Origin: an uncultured Clostridium sp.
GTDB taxonomy: Bacteria > Bacillota > Clostridia > Peptostreptococcales > Peptostreptococcaceae
Length of the DNA: 64,000 bases
Direction of reading: 5' to 3'
NCBI GenBank assembly: GCA_945871955.1
Contig: CAMBXR010000001.1
Location: 209,140 to 273,139 of the forward strand
Shown here: positions 16,352 to 25,952 of the stretch, in pieces
How the letters are laid out: each line of letters starts with the position of its first letter
Numbering within the stretch: the stretch's first letter is position 1
Translations under genes and position numbers: made by a program
Notes under the pieces: generated by a model
Told to the model about the DNA's origin: nothing
What the model saw: only the letters and a program-made list of their open reading frames with translations
The model's database searches: none

Positions 16352-19300
16352 CTATTTTCTTATAACTTTTATTCCTGTGTCATGTCCATTTAAGTCAAAT
16401 ACTTCTAAAGTATTATCTTCTACTCTTTCTATAGATAATGCTAAAGTTTCATTTTTGATATATTCATCAAAGTTTGCTAAAGCAGTAGCTATTTCATCAT
16501 CTGAACAGTATTTTATATCTATATTATCTAGTACTTCAAAGTTGCTAGATTTTCTTAATTGTTGTACTTTTGATATGAATTCTCTTGCATAACCTTCTTC
16601 TATTAACTCAGTAGTTAAGTGAGTATCAAGTATTACGAATATGTTGTTTTCCATACATACATCGAAACCTTCTTTAGAAGATATGTTTATTAATACATCA
16701 TCTTTTCCAAATTCAAATTCTTCTCCAGCTAAATCAACAGTTACTTTTTCTCCAGCTTCTAATTTAGGTACTATTTCATTAGCACTTAATTTACCTAAAG
16801 CACCAGCGAACATTCCCATTTTTTTACCTAAAACTGGTCCTAAAACTTTGAAGTTAGGTTTTAAGCTGTAGTTCATATATTCACTTAAGTCTGAAGCAAA
16901 TACAACTTCTTTAACATTAAGCTCTTCTTTTATTAAATCTACAACGTCATTTATTTTAGTTTCATATTTTCCATCAACTAATACTTTTTGGATTGGTTGA
17001 CGAACTTTTATTTTACTTTCTTCTCTAGATGCTCTACCTAAAGTAACTAAAGCTTGAGTTATTTCCATTTTTTCTTCTAATTCTAAATCTATTAACTCTT
17101 CGTTAGCTCTTGGATAAGATGCTAAGTGTACTGATTCTTCATTAGTTAAATCTCTGTAGATTTCTTCTGATAAGTATGGAGCAAATGGAGCTATTAATCT
17201 ACAAAGTTCTGTTAATAATTCGTAAGTAGTATTGTATACTGCTTTTTTATCTTCTGTTAATTCAGTAGCCCAGAATCTTCTTCTTGAACGTCTTATATAC
17301 CAGTTAGATAAATCATCATTTATAAATGCTTGTATACTTCTTATAGTTTTATTAACTTCGAATATTTCTAAGTTTTCTTCAGTTTCTTTCTTTAAGTGGT
17401 TGAATCTTGATAATATCCATCTATCAAGTTGTGGTCTATCTTTGTATTCAACGAAGAACTCAGTTGGATCTACATTGTCAGTATTTGCGTATAAAGCAAA
17501 GAAGTTGTATACGTTTTTGATAGTTCCTATGAACTTACTTTGTATTTCTCTAAGTCCTGATTCATCGAATCTTATTGGAGTCCATGGTGGTGATACGTAT
17601 AATAGGTACCATCTTAAAGCATCAGCTCCATATTTATCAAATAATTCAAATGGATCTACTGTATTACCTCTAGATTTACTCATTTTCTTACCATCTTTGT
17701 CAAGAACTAAGTCATTAACAAGTACATTTTTGTAAGGAGCTTTTCCTGTTACAAATGTAGATATTGCAAGTAATGAGTAGAACCATCCTCTAGTTTGATC
17801 TATACCTTCACAGATGTAATCTGCTGGGAATAATTGATCAAAGTTTTCTTTATTTTCAAATGGATAGTGATGTTGAGCAAATGGCATAGCACCACTGTCG
17901 AACCAACAGTCTATAACTTCTGTTACTCTTGTCATTGGTTTTCCACAACAATCACATTTTAAATGTATATCATCAACATAAGGTCTGTGAAGTTCAACAG
18001 TTTTTGGATCTACATTTTCTATAGCTTTTTGAGCTAATTCTTCTCTAGAACCTACTGACTGTTTATGACCACATTCACATCTCCATATATTAAGTGGAGT
18101 ACCCCAGTATCTTGTTCTTGATACTGCCCAGTCATTTAAGTTTTCTAACCAGTTACCAAATCTTCCTTCACCAACGAATTTTGGATACCAGTTAACACCA
18201 TTATTATTTTCTATTAATTTATCTTTTAATCTAGTCATTTCTATATACCAGCTTGGTTTTGCATAGTATACAAGTGGAGTTGAACATCTCCAGCAATGTG
18301 GATAATTATGCTCTACTTTCATTTTAGAGAATAATTTGTTTTCTTTAGCTAACCATTTTATTATTTCAACGTCTAAACCGTCTTCCATAACAAATTTACC
18401 TTCCCATGGAGTAGCAGTAAATTTACCACTTTCATCAACAGGTTGTAATACTGGTAAATTATATTTTCTTCCTAAGTTGTAGTCATCTTCACCGAAAGCT
18501 GGAGCAGTATGAACTATACCTGTACCATCTTCAGTAGTTACATAATCACCTAAAGTAATGTAGAATGCTTTTTCATCAGTTGTTACAAATGGCATTAATT
18601 GTTCGTATTCTACATATTCTAAATCTTTACCTTTCATAGTTTCAAGTACTTCATAAGTACCTTCACCTAAAACTTTGTTAGCTAAAGGTTTTGAAACATA
18701 GTATATTTCATCATCTTTTTTAACTTTTAAGTAGTCTACTTCTCCATTAACTGTTAAAGCAACATTTGAAGGTAAAGTCCAAGGAGTAGTTGTCCAAGCT
18801 AAGAAGTACTCATTTTCAGTACCTTTTCTCTTGAATTTAGCTATAACTGTATTAGTTTTAACTTCTTTATATCCTTGAGCAACCTCATGAGATGCAAGAC
18901 CAGTACCACATCTTGGACAGTATGGTAGTATTTTATGTCCTTCGTATAAGTATCCTTCTTTATTGAATTTATCTAATATCCACCAAACTGATTCTATATA
19001 GTTATTATCTAATGTTATGTATGGATTATCTAAATCAACTTCATAAGCCATTCTTTCAGTCATGTTTCTCCATTTATTTTCATAAGTGAAAACTGACTCT
19101 CTACATTTTTGATTGAATTCAGCTATACCATACGCTTCTATTTGTTGTTTATTAGTTAAACCTAATTCTTTTTCAACTTGAAGTTCAACTGGTAAACCAT
19201 GAGTATCCCATCCAGCTTTTCTTTTTACTTGATATCCACTCATTGTTTTATATCTACAAACCCAGTCTTTTAAAGTCCTAGCAACAACGTGGTGTATTCC

Positions 19301-19465
19301 TGGGTTACCATTTGCTGTTGGAGGTCCTTCGTAGAATACGAAGCTTGGATCATTTTGTCCTTTTTCTAATGTTCTGTCTAGTATATTTATTTGTTTCCAA
19401 TATTCTGACACTTGACTCTCAGCATCTTTAACTGAAGAATCTACTAGTGGCTTAAATTTTGCCAT
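16352..19465 (-). CDS. ileS: Isoleucyl-tRNA synthetase
   Basis: 1037 residues. It charges tRNA-Ile and edits misactivated valine. The class I signature is seen as GNPGIHH in the N-terminal PPTANGNPGIHH (48-59), and the KMSKS loop as KDGKKMSKSRGN; zinc-type Cys pairs occur in the middle (CPRC, CDCC). At about 1040 residues, with HHVVARTLKD after the HIGH motif, it resembles the longer eukaryote-like IleS type, which in other bacteria is associated with mupirocin tolerance, rather than the roughly 930-residue type. Expression is controlled by the T-box leader upstream. Confidence 0.96.
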   Translation of the reverse strand: MAKFKPLVDSSVKDAESQVSEYWKQINILDRTLEKGQNDPSFVFYEGPPTANGNPGIHHVVARTLKDWVCRYKTMSGYQVKRKAGWDTHGLPVELQVEKELGLTNKQQIEAYGIAEFNQKCRESVFTYENKWRNMTERMAYEVDLDNPYITLDNNYIESVWWILDKFNKEGYLYEGHKILPYCPRCGTGLASHEVAQGYKEVKTNTVIAKFKRKGTENEYFLAWTTTPWTLPSNVALTVNGEVDYLKVKKDDEIYYVSKPLANKVLGEGTYEVLETMKGKDLEYVEYEQLMPFVTTDEKAFYITLGDYVTTEDGTGIVHTAPAFGEDDYNLGRKYNLPVLQPVDESGKFTATPWEGKFVMEDGLDVEIIKWLAKENKLFSKMKVEHNYPHCWRCSTPLVYYAKPSWYIEMTRLKDKLIENNNGVNWYPKFVGEGRFGNWLENLNDWAVSRTRYWGTPLNIWRCECGHKQSVGSREELAQKAIENVDPKTVELHRPYVDDIHLKCDCCGKPMTRVTEVIDCWFDSGAMPFAQHHYPFENKENFDQLFPADYICEGIDQTRGWFYSLLAISTFVTGKAPYKNVLVNDLVLDKDGKKMSKSRGNTVDPFELFDKYGADALRWYLLYVSPPWTPIRFDESGLREIQSKFIGTIKNVYNFFALYANTDNVDPTEFFVEYKDRPQLDRWILSRFNHLKKETEENLEIFEVNKTIRSIQAFINDDLSNWYIRRSRRRFWATELTEDKKAVYNTTYELLTELCRLIAPFAPYLSEEIYRDLTNEESVHLASYPRANEELIDLELEEKMEITQALVTLGRASREESKIKVRQPIQKVLVDGKYETKINDVVDLIKEELNVKEVVFASDLSEYMNYSLKPNFKVLGPVLGKKMGMFAGALGKLSANEIVPKLEAGEKVTVDLAGEEFEFGKDDVLINISSKEGFDVCMENNIFVILDTHLTTELIEEGYAREFISKVQQLRKSSNFEVLDNIDIKYCSDDEIATALANFDEYIKNETLALSIERVEDNTLEVFDLNGHDTGIKVIRK

Positions 19466-19598
19466 GCTAAGTTCACCCTTTCTTAATTATTTATTAGTAT
19501 AAAATCTAATTATTCCCAATTTTATTGACTTTAATGCCAATTTACATATTTATAATTTAGTTAGTATAATTTACAAAACAGGATAATATTTTAAGCAT

Positions 19599-19858
19599 TA
19601 AAAAAACTCGTCCCCTAATAAAAGGGACGAGTTGAAATCGCGTTACCACCCTAATTCTATATATACTTTTAGTATATATAACACTCTATAGTTTAACGAC
19701 ACTAACCGGCACAGCTTAATTGATTTAAATCTTTCAGCCTGCAGCTCAAGAGTGATTTTCAACTTTTTTAATTTATTGGTTCTCAGCTTGTCCAACTCTC
19801 TGTAAAATATCCAAAAGTCTACTGTCTCTATCATTGCTTTTTAAATATGTAATTATAT
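19599..19858 (-). ncRNA. T-box riboswitch, isoleucine-specific, upstream of ileS
   Basis: Read on minus, the leader has a Stem I ending with GAAAATCACTC, where ATC (plus 19754-19756) is the Ile specifier codon. The T-box sequence AGGGTGGTAACGCG (19639-19652) is the antiterminator element that pairs with the uncharged tRNA acceptor end. A strong terminator follows (stem 19605-19616 with 19623-19633) with seven T. Uncharged tRNA-Ile would prevent termination and allow ileS transcription. It fills most of the 455-bp gap before ileS. Confidence 0.95.
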
Positions 19859-19864
19859 TCTTAA

Positions 19865-19893
19865 AGTATACAATAACTTATCTTTTCAGTCAA
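19865..19893 (-). promoter_or_regulatory. SigA-type promoter of the ileS T-box leader
   Basis: On minus, TTGACT (19888-19893), 17-nt spacer, TATACT (19865-19870). Confidence 0.75.
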
Positions 19894-19920
19894 TATAATT
19901 ATTTATTAAACAAAATTTTA

Positions 19921-20463
19921 TTATTCCATAGCTGATGCAGCTTCATTTTCTGCTAATAAGTAGCTTCTATCATTTGATAACTCAGCAGTTCCAAATGGTT
20001 CTTTGCAGTGTTCATCAACATCATAGAATATTTCATCTAAATTAGTTATTTCATCTTCTATTAAAGATTTGAATCTATTTCTAAATACTTTAAATTCTTT
20101 AACTAAAGCATCATATTCTTTCCTTAATGCAACTATTCTTTCATTACAATCTTCTATAATTTGCTTTGATTTTAATTCAGCTTCTTCAACAATTATTCTT
20201 GCTTTTTTATTTGCAGCTGTACAAGTATCTTCAGCTGCAGTTTGAGCAGTTATTAACGTTGCATTTAATGTATCTTCTATACTTTTATATCTACTTACTT
20301 GTTCTTGATATAATTTTAATTTTTCTTTTAAATCTAAATTTTCTCTATATAAATTTTCGAAATCTTCTTTAACTAAATCTAAAAATTCGTCTACCTCTTC
20401 TTCGTGGTATCCTCTAAACCCCTTTTTAAATTCTTTATTTTCTATGTCCATTGGAGTAATCAT
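19921..20463 (-). CDS. divIVA: DivIVA cell-pole / septum protein
   Basis: 180 residues. The N-terminal membrane-binding segment carries the family pattern MDIENKEFKKGFRGYHEEEVDEFLD (within 5-29), followed by a long coiled coil (about 30-140) and a short acidic tail. DivIVA senses negative membrane curvature at septa and poles and recruits partners for division or sporulation. It is the last gene of the run HlyD-like / yggS / sepF / yggT / ylmH / divIVA, starting 11 bp after ylmH. AGGAGG precedes the ATG. Confidence 0.93.
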   Translation of the reverse strand: MITPMDIENKEFKKGFRGYHEEEVDEFLDLVKEDFENLYRENLDLKEKLKLYQEQVSRYKSIEDTLNATLITAQTAAEDTCTAANKKARIIVEEAELKSKQIIEDCNERIVALRKEYDALVKEFKVFRNRFKSLIEDEITNLDEIFYDVDEHCKEPFGTAELSNDRSYLLAENEAASAME

Positions 20464-20474
20464 ATATTTACCTC

Positions 20475-21260
20475 CTACAGTAATATTTTTCCTTGAACTT
20501 TTATTTTACCTTTTTTAGTCAAATCACCTATATTAGTTATTTGTGATCTTCCTTTTCCCCTCACAGAGATTAAGCAACCAGGTTTTATTTCTTTTGAGCA
20601 AGATGTAATTTTTTCATAGTCCAATTGAACTTTTTCACTGTTAATTAATTTTGCACTCTCTTGTCTAGATATGTTATATAATCCACTTATTATGCAGTCT
20701 ATTCTACTAGATGATGCTGTAAAATATATTTCTTTATATTTAGGTGGATTATATATAATATCTTCTCTAGAGATTTCTTTTAATTTTATATTGTTTTTAG
20801 CCACTTTTTCCAAATTCATCAGAATAAAATCACATATATCATGGCTTACAATTACCTGACAAAAGTTTTCATGTATAATTATATCTCCAATTTTTTCTCT
20901 TTTTATACCTAAGCTTAATAAAGAACCTAAATAATCTTTATGACTAATGGATTTGAATTTGAAATTCCCTTCGATTTGTATAAATCTTAGAGTTTCATTT
21001 ATATCTTCATAATCCATATAAAAAGGATATATAAATACTATTTTTCTTTCACTTTCATCATATCCACCATCAACTGTGTATTTTAAGTCATCATTGGAAT
21101 TTAAAATACCTTTAGCATTTTCTACTTCAAATGGATTTAAAAAATCACTATATCTTACATCATAATTTTTCAAACAGCCATTTGCCTTATCAATTATTTT
21201 AAACATCTTATTTTTTAAGTCTATATCTTTAATGTGTGATGTTAGTTTTACTTTATCCAT
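20475..21260 (-). CDS. ylmH: YlmH-family RNA-binding protein (S4 domain)
   Basis: 261 residues. The N-terminal part is the YlmH-specific fold; a C-terminal S4 RNA-binding domain (about 185-245) contains RIDCIISGLYNISRQESAKL and PGCLISVRGKGR. YlmH is known to bind 50S-peptidyl-tRNA complexes and has been implicated in ribosome rescue; it also has a historical link to division through its locus. Its start lies 4 bp after yggT with only a weak ribosome site (TTGGTAA), suggesting translational coupling. Confidence 0.88.
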   Translation of the reverse strand: MDKVKLTSHIKDIDLKNKMFKIIDKANGCLKNYDVRYSDFLNPFEVENAKGILNSNDDLKYTVDGGYDESERKIVFIYPFYMDYEDINETLRFIQIEGNFKFKSISHKDYLGSLLSLGIKREKIGDIIIHENFCQVIVSHDICDFILMNLEKVAKNNIKLKEISREDIIYNPPKYKEIYFTASSSRIDCIISGLYNISRQESAKLINSEKVQLDYEKITSCSKEIKPGCLISVRGKGRSQITNIGDLTKKGKIKVQGKILL

Positions 21261-21264
21261 TTTA

Positions 21265-21525
21265 TTACCAAACCAAACTAATAATTAATCTTTGTACCAT
21301 TGATATTACAAAAAAAGCTATAATTGGTGAAAAATCTATTGGTATATCTATATATCTAAATAAAACTTCTCTAATTGGACCCACTAAAGGCTCTGTGAAC
21401 ATACTTAATATTTCATAGGCTTTTGAATATCTAGCACCTGGAAACCAAGACATTAGACATTGTATTATAATAAGCCATGTTAATACGTTTAAAAGTTTAA
21501 TAAGTAATACGGCTATCATTTGCAT
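21265..21525 (-). CDS. yggT: YggT-family membrane protein
   Basis: 86 residues with two hydrophobic segments (about 3-22 and 62-82) separated by the YggT motif region FTEPLVGPIREVLFRY. The function is unknown; the family is conserved between sepF and ylmH in Gram-positive division operons, as here, and is thought to be a septal membrane component. It starts 19 bp after sepF with AGGAG upstream. Confidence 0.88.
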   Translation of the reverse strand: MQMIAVLLIKLLNVLTWLIIIQCLMSWFPGARYSKAYEILSMFTEPLVGPIREVLFRYIDIPIDFSPIIAFFVISMVQRLIISLVW

Positions 21526-21544
21526 GGTATTTCTCCTTTATTAA

Positions 21545-22006
21545 TTATTTTTGCCATGGAAAAAATGCTTTACTTTCTAGTTCTTTTTTAATATTTGCAT
21601 CTATATCTACATTATTTGGTGCTAATATAAATATTGATTTAGAAACTTTTTGCATGCTTCCATCTAATATATATACTGCTCCACTCATAAAGTAGTATAT
21701 AGATTTTTTAACTTCTGGTTCTTCTTCTATACTTTCTAAATTAACTATTACAGCTCTTCTTTGTCTTAAATGATCAGCTATTATAGTTACATCGTCATAT
21801 TTTTTAGGCTCAGCTATAACTACTTTCATTTGATTATTAGTATGCATAGTAACTACATTGCTTTTTTTTGAAATTGGCTGAGCTTTTATATCAGCTTTAA
21901 CTTCCTCATGCTCTTCTTCTTGAACCTCTTCATTTTCAATATCTTCTTCGTACTCTTCTTCAACTGACATCCAGTCCTTAAATTTTTTTATAAATCCTTC
22001 ACTCAT
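21545..22006 (-). CDS. sepF: SepF, FtsZ-associated division protein
   Basis: 153 residues from the chosen start. An N-terminal amphipathic membrane-anchor helix (SEGFIKKFKDWM) and an acidic linker precede the globular SepF domain (about 70-150; KVVIAEPKKYDD, the strand NLE, and YFMSGAVYIL). SepF binds the FtsZ C-terminal peptide, bundles filaments and tethers them to the membrane. With no ftsA between ftsQ and ftsZ in this window, SepF is the likely main tether. The open frame extends to 22051, but GGGAGG sits eight bases before the ATG at 22006, matching the family N terminus. Confidence 0.93.
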   Translation of the reverse strand: MSEGFIKKFKDWMSVEEEYEEDIENEEVQEEEHEEVKADIKAQPISKKSNVVTMHTNNQMKVVIAEPKKYDDVTIIADHLRQRRAVIVNLESIEEEPEVKKSIYYFMSGAVYILDGSMQKVSKSIFILAPNNVDIDANIKKELESKAFFPWQK

Positions 22007-22028
22007 TTTATATTCCTCCCTGTATTTT

Positions 22029-22724
22029 CTATTTACTATAATTTCTTTCACCGAATATGGAAGTACCTACTCTAATGATAGTAGCTCCTTCCTCTATTGC
22101 TATTTTATAATCATGACTCATACCCATAGATAAAGTATCCATTTCTACATTAGGTAGATTTAGCTCTTTTATTTCTAAAGATAAGTCCTTTAAACCTTTA
22201 AATACTTTTCTTATCTCTTTTTCATTATCTATAAATGGAGCCATAGTCATTAAACCTTTAATATGTATATTCTTATAATTACTAGATACTTGCTTTACAA
22301 AGTCTATTACTTTTTCTTCTTCTAATCCATGTTTACTTTCTTCTTTTGATATATTAACTTGAACTAAACAGTTTATAACTTTGTCTATTTTTTCAGCTCT
22401 TTTTTGAATTTCTTCACATAAAGCTATTCTATCTAAGGAATGAATCATATAAGCTTTATCAATAATATACTTAACTTTATTTGTTTGTAGAGTCCCAATT
22501 AAGTGATATCTTACTTTATCGCCTATAACTTCATACTTTCTAGCTAGCTCCTGAGGTTTATTTTCTCCTATATCTGTTACTCCTGCATCTATAGCTTCTA
22601 AAACCTTATCCACATCTACAGTTTTAGTAACTGCCATTAAATTCACTTCTTCTTGTCTATTTGATTCTTCTTTTATTTTTTGTATATTTTGTTTAATAGA
22701 CATTATATTATCTTTAATTGACAT
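22029..22724 (-). CDS. yggS: YggS-family PLP homeostasis protein
   Basis: 231 residues. It binds pyridoxal 5'-phosphate and maintains PLP balance without known enzymatic activity. The PLP lysine lies in LMAVTKTVD; later landmarks are YHLIGTLQTNK, LGMSHDY (as SMGMSHDYKIAIEEG) and the terminal RVGTSIFGER. It is the second gene of the sepF operon, the standard Gram-positive location. The open frame extends to 22766, but AAGGTGG lies just ahead of the ATG at 22724, which gives the family-type N terminus. Confidence 0.93.
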   Translation of the reverse strand: MSIKDNIMSIKQNIQKIKEESNRQEEVNLMAVTKTVDVDKVLEAIDAGVTDIGENKPQELARKYEVIGDKVRYHLIGTLQTNKVKYIIDKAYMIHSLDRIALCEEIQKRAEKIDKVINCLVQVNISKEESKHGLEEEKVIDFVKQVSSNYKNIHIKGLMTMAPFIDNEKEIRKVFKGLKDLSLEIKELNLPNVEMDTLSMGMSHDYKIAIEEGATIIRVGTSIFGERNYSK

Positions 22725-22749
22725 AATTACCACCTTCTCATATGTTATA

Positions 22750-23817
22750 CTAATTAGTTTTTGCAATTCTTTTATTAATAAAATTAGGTTTTAATATAAT
22801 TCTATCGTGCAATTTTACAGTATCTACTCCACTATTTTTATTACTTCTGAAATCTACATATATATAGTCATTATCTTCAAAAGAAATTCCTTTAAGTTCT
22901 ACAAACTCTGGTCTATCATTTTCTTCATTTATAACATATACACCTTTTTTATTATGGTTCTTTACTATGGATTCTTTTGGTATTCTTATTGCTTCCATTT
23001 GCCTATATATTATATCAAATTCTTCCTGTCTTGTATCATAAATTCCAATATTTTGTTGAGTAATTTTTACTACTGTAATAAAATAATCATTTTTTTTGTA
23101 TTTTGTATATATTTCACCATTTATTAACACTTTCTTATTTTCAATTTTAACATTATCACCTTGATTAAACAACTTATTATCTTCACTTACAAAGGCTATA
23201 TATATCTGATTATCATTTATTACTCTAGCAATAACATCTCCTGGTTTAATCTTTGTGTTATTATTTTTCGTAGATATATAATTATTAGTAGACTTTTCTA
23301 TATCCTCTTTAGTTAAGTTAGATAAACTATCACTATTGTATTTATCTTCATTATTATCATATTTATAAGATATAACTCCAGATATATTGGAATAGTAGTT
23401 GGTAGTATTATTTTTTATTTTTTCTTCCAATATTTTAAGTTGTTCTTTTTTAACAGATAATATGCCTGATTGTAATGAATTCTTATCTTTTTGTATGTTT
23501 TTAATTTCTTCTTTTAAATTGTATACCTGTTTATTAATACTCTCATCTATATACTTGCTATGTATAGTAGCTACTCTTTGTAATTTTTGTACTTTTTCAT
23601 TTTCGTCTGCTAATACAAATAATGTTCCACTAGTATCACTTTTTATTAAATATTCATCTCTTATTACTATAGCTTTGACTTTTATTTTCATTGTATAATC
23701 ATGATTTTTCAATGTTAATACGGGTGTTTTCAAACCAATAAAAAAAATTAAGCCTCTAAATAATATGTAGATAAGTACACCTAAAATAAAAATCCTTGAG
23801 TATTTTATTTTCTTCAA
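22750..23817 (-). CDS. HlyD-like membrane-anchored protein heading the sepF operon
   Basis: 355 residues. A single N-terminal transmembrane helix (about 8-28) is followed by an extracytoplasmic part with lipoyl/biotinyl-type beta segments, a Lys-rich coiled coil (about 95-140) and another beta-rich region, the layout of HlyD-family adaptors. No ABC transporter or TolC-like partner is nearby; instead it precedes yggS-sepF-yggT-ylmH-divIVA by 25 bp, suggesting a role in division or envelope organisation. I chose TTG at 23817 because GAGGTGA ends five bases upstream; the in-frame GTG at 23826 overlaps that site. Function not established. Confidence 0.75.
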   Translation of the reverse strand: MKKIKYSRIFILGVLIYILFRGLIFFIGLKTPVLTLKNHDYTMKIKVKAIVIRDEYLIKSDTSGTLFVLADENEKVQKLQRVATIHSKYIDESINKQVYNLKEEIKNIQKDKNSLQSGILSVKKEQLKILEEKIKNNTTNYYSNISGVISYKYDNNEDKYNSDSLSNLTKEDIEKSTNNYISTKNNNTKIKPGDVIARVINDNQIYIAFVSEDNKLFNQGDNVKIENKKVLINGEIYTKYKKNDYFITVVKITQQNIGIYDTRQEEFDIIYRQMEAIRIPKESIVKNHNKKGVYVINEENDRPEFVELKGISFEDNDYIYVDFRSNKNSGVDTVKLHDRIILKPNFINKRIAKTN

Positions 23818-24004
23818 TGGACTCACCTCAGTATTTAAATAATTTATTTTAAAAGTATGCTTAGTTATATAATTTCTTTAAAATTTATTTAAACCCTTCA
23901 TAGATTAATAATAGTTTTATCAATTTAATTTTTAACACAATACATACTTTATTATCTTTAAGATTAAAATAAAAAATAAAATACTAAATTTAGGAGGAAA
24001 TAAA

Positions 24005-24313
24005 GTGTCTAATAAAAAGTTATATTGCAGTGCAACTAATTGCGCTCATAATTATAATAATGATTGTCGTGCTGGCTCAATACATATAAGAGGTAATTCA
24101 GCAGTAAAAACTTCAGAAACAACTTGTTCAACATATTTCGCAGATAGCGTTGGATTTTTTACAAGTGCCATAGAAGTAGGTGGTGATACTGATCCCGAAA
24201 ATATAATATGCGAGGCTTACAATTGTGTATATAATAAAGACTTAGGTTGTACTGCCTCTAATGTTAATATAAATTCTCATTTTTCCTCTTGTGAAACCTT
24301 TAAATGTAAATAA
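24005..24313 (+). CDS. Small Cys-rich DUF1540 protein
   Basis: 102 residues starting with GTG, with AGGAGG eight bases upstream. It holds two copies of the DUF1540 pattern, each with a C-x-A-x-N-C-x-Y/H-N core and trailing Cys (first about 6-40, second about 68-101), suggesting metal binding. DUF1540 proteins are common in Clostridia and have no established function. It is monocistronic, divergent from the HlyD-like operon and closed by a bidirectional terminator. Confidence 0.85.
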   Translation: MSNKKLYCSATNCAHNYNNDCRAGSIHIRGNSAVKTSETTCSTYFADSVGFFTSAIEVGGDTDPENIICEAYNCVYNKDLGCTASNVNINSHFSSCETFKCK

Positions 24314-24322
24314 TCACTACAA

Positions 24323-24351
24323 AAAAAGAGAGATTTTCATCTCTCTTTCTT
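24323..24351. terminator. Bidirectional terminator between DUF1540 gene and serS
   Basis: AAAGAGAGAT (about 24325-24334) pairs with ATCTCTCTTT (24339-24348); A-rich and T-rich flanks serve both strands. Confidence 0.8.
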
Positions 24352-24367
24352 ATATATAAAAATAAAA

Positions 24368-25645
24368 TTATTTTATAACGTCTACTCCCATGTATGGTCT
24401 TAATACTTCTGGAACTACTACAGAACCATCTGCTTGTTGGTAGTTTTCAAGTATAGCAGCAACTGTTCTACCTACAGCAAGACCTGAACCATTTAATGTA
24501 TGACAGTATTCAGCTTTAGAGTTTTTATCTCTTCTGAATCTTATTCCCGCTCTTCTAGCTTGGAAATCTTCAAAGTTTGAGCAAGAAGATATTTCAACAT
24601 ATCTATTATAAGAAGGCATCCATACTTCTAAGTCATATTTAAATGCAGCAGTAAATCCTAAATCTCCTGTACATATTTTAACAACTCTGTATGGTAATCC
24701 TAACATTTGTAACATTGTTTCAGCATCATTTGTTAATTTTTCTAACTCTTCATAAGATTCTTCTGGTTTAACAAATTTAACTAATTCAACTTTATTAAAT
24801 TGATGTTGTCTAACTAAACCTCTTGTATCTCTTCCTGCAGAACCAGCTTCTGATCTGAAGCAAGGAGTATAAGCACAGTATTTTATTGGTAATTGATCAG
24901 CACTTACTATTTCATCTCTATGTATATTAGTTACAGGTACTTCAGCAGTTGGTACTAAGAAGTAATCTAATCCTTCTAATTTGAACATATCTTCTGCGAA
25001 TTTTGGAAGTTGACCTGTTCCTACGAAACTATCTCTATTTGCCATAAATGGTGGTAAAACTTCTGTATATCCATGTTTTTCAGTATGTGTATTTAAGAAG
25101 AAGTTTACTAAAGATCTTTCTAATCTTGCACCTTTATCTTTGTATAAAGTAAATCTTGAACCAGTTATTTTAGCTCCTGTTTCAAAATCTAATATTCCAA
25201 GATCAGTTCCTATATCCCAGTGAGCTTTAAAGTCGAAATCGAATTTTCTTGGTTCTCCCCATTTTCTTATTTCTACGTTATCTTCATCAGTATCACCTTG
25301 TGGAACGTTTGCATTAGGAACGTTTGGTATTCTAAGTAATCTATATTGTAGCTCATCTTGAACTTTTTTAACTTTTTCATCTAAGCCTTTTATTTTATCA
25401 GAAAGCTCTTTTAATTTAACTTTTTCTGCTTCAGCTTCTTCTTTTTTCCCTTCTTTCATTAATTGAGGTATCTTCTTTTGTTCAATATTCATTTCACTTT
25501 TTAATGCCTCAACTTCTTTTAATAATTCTCTTCTTTGGTCATCTAGTTCTACTACAGCATCAAGGTCGAATTCTTTTTCACCTCTTCTGTCCATAGCTTT
25601 TTTAATATCTTCTAGATTTTCTCTTATCCTTTTGATATCTAACAT
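24368..25645 (-). CDS. serS: Seryl-tRNA synthetase
   Basis: 425 residues, standard length. It charges tRNA-Ser (and tRNA-Sec where present). The N-terminal antiparallel coiled-coil arm that contacts the tRNA (about 25-105) is obvious; the class II core follows with motif 2 around [21 protein letters not shown] and motif 3 in [20 protein letters not shown]. No T-box is visible in the 307-bp gap upstream, unlike ileS. Start ATG follows AGGAGG. Confidence 0.96.
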   Translation of the reverse strand: MLDIKRIRENLEDIKKAMDRRGEKEFDLDAVVELDDQRRELLKEVEALKSEMNIEQKKIPQLMKEGKKEEAEAEKVKLKELSDKIKGLDEKVKKVQDELQYRLLRIPNVPNANVPQGDTDEDNVEIRKWGEPRKFDFDFKAHWDIGTDLGILDFETGAKITGSRFTLYKDKGARLERSLVNFFLNTHTEKHGYTEVLPPFMANRDSFVGTGQLPKFAEDMFKLEGLDYFLVPTAEVPVTNIHRDEIVSADQLPIKYCAYTPCFRSEAGSAGRDTRGLVRQHQFNKVELVKFVKPEESYEELEKLTNDAETMLQMLGLPYRVVKICTGDLGFTAAFKYDLEVWMPSYNRYVEISSCSNFEDFQARRAGIRFRRDKNSKAEYCHTLNGSGLAVGRTVAAILENYQQADGSVVVPEVLRPYMGVDVIK

Positions 25646-25738
25646 TTTATTTCCTCCTATATTTTATCTACCAATTAAGTTATATATATTCCCTATGAAA
25701 TATAAAAACATAAAATATAATTAGTACATTTTAACTAT

Positions 25739-25767
25739 ATTTTAAGCATTATAAATTATCTTGTCAA
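25739..25767 (-). promoter_or_regulatory. Putative SigA-type promoter of serS
   Basis: On minus, TTGACA (25762-25767), 17-nt spacer, TAAAAT (25739-25744), about 95 bp before the start. The rest of this 307-bp gap contains only the symporter terminator and AT-rich sequence; no T-box motif is present. Confidence 0.6.
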
Positions 25768-25887
25768 ATAATTTAATATTATAAGATGAATTTCAATATT
25801 ATTACTCTACCATATATAAGATTATAACCAATAATATTGAAAATTTCACATATTATAGAAAATTTTTTTAAACTTTATGTTAAAAGT

Positions 25888-25924
25888 TAAAAAAGCGATT
25901 CCTTATAAATAAAGAATCGCCTTT
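25888..25924 (-). terminator. Terminator of the alanine/glycine symporter gene
   Basis: Arms carrying GCGATTC (near 25895) and GAATCGC (near 25914), extended by flanking pairs, then a T run on minus. Confidence 0.8.
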
Positions 25925-25952
25925 ATATTTAATAATTTATATATAAATAATA

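Noticed and set aside
19643..19834. A 63-codon minus-strand open frame upstream of ileS
   Set aside because: It lies entirely inside the ileS T-box leader, whose specifier, T-box and terminator explain the sequence.
25646..25952. Searched for a serine T-box upstream of serS
   Set aside because: No GGTGGTAACGCG-type element or specifier loop on the minus strand.
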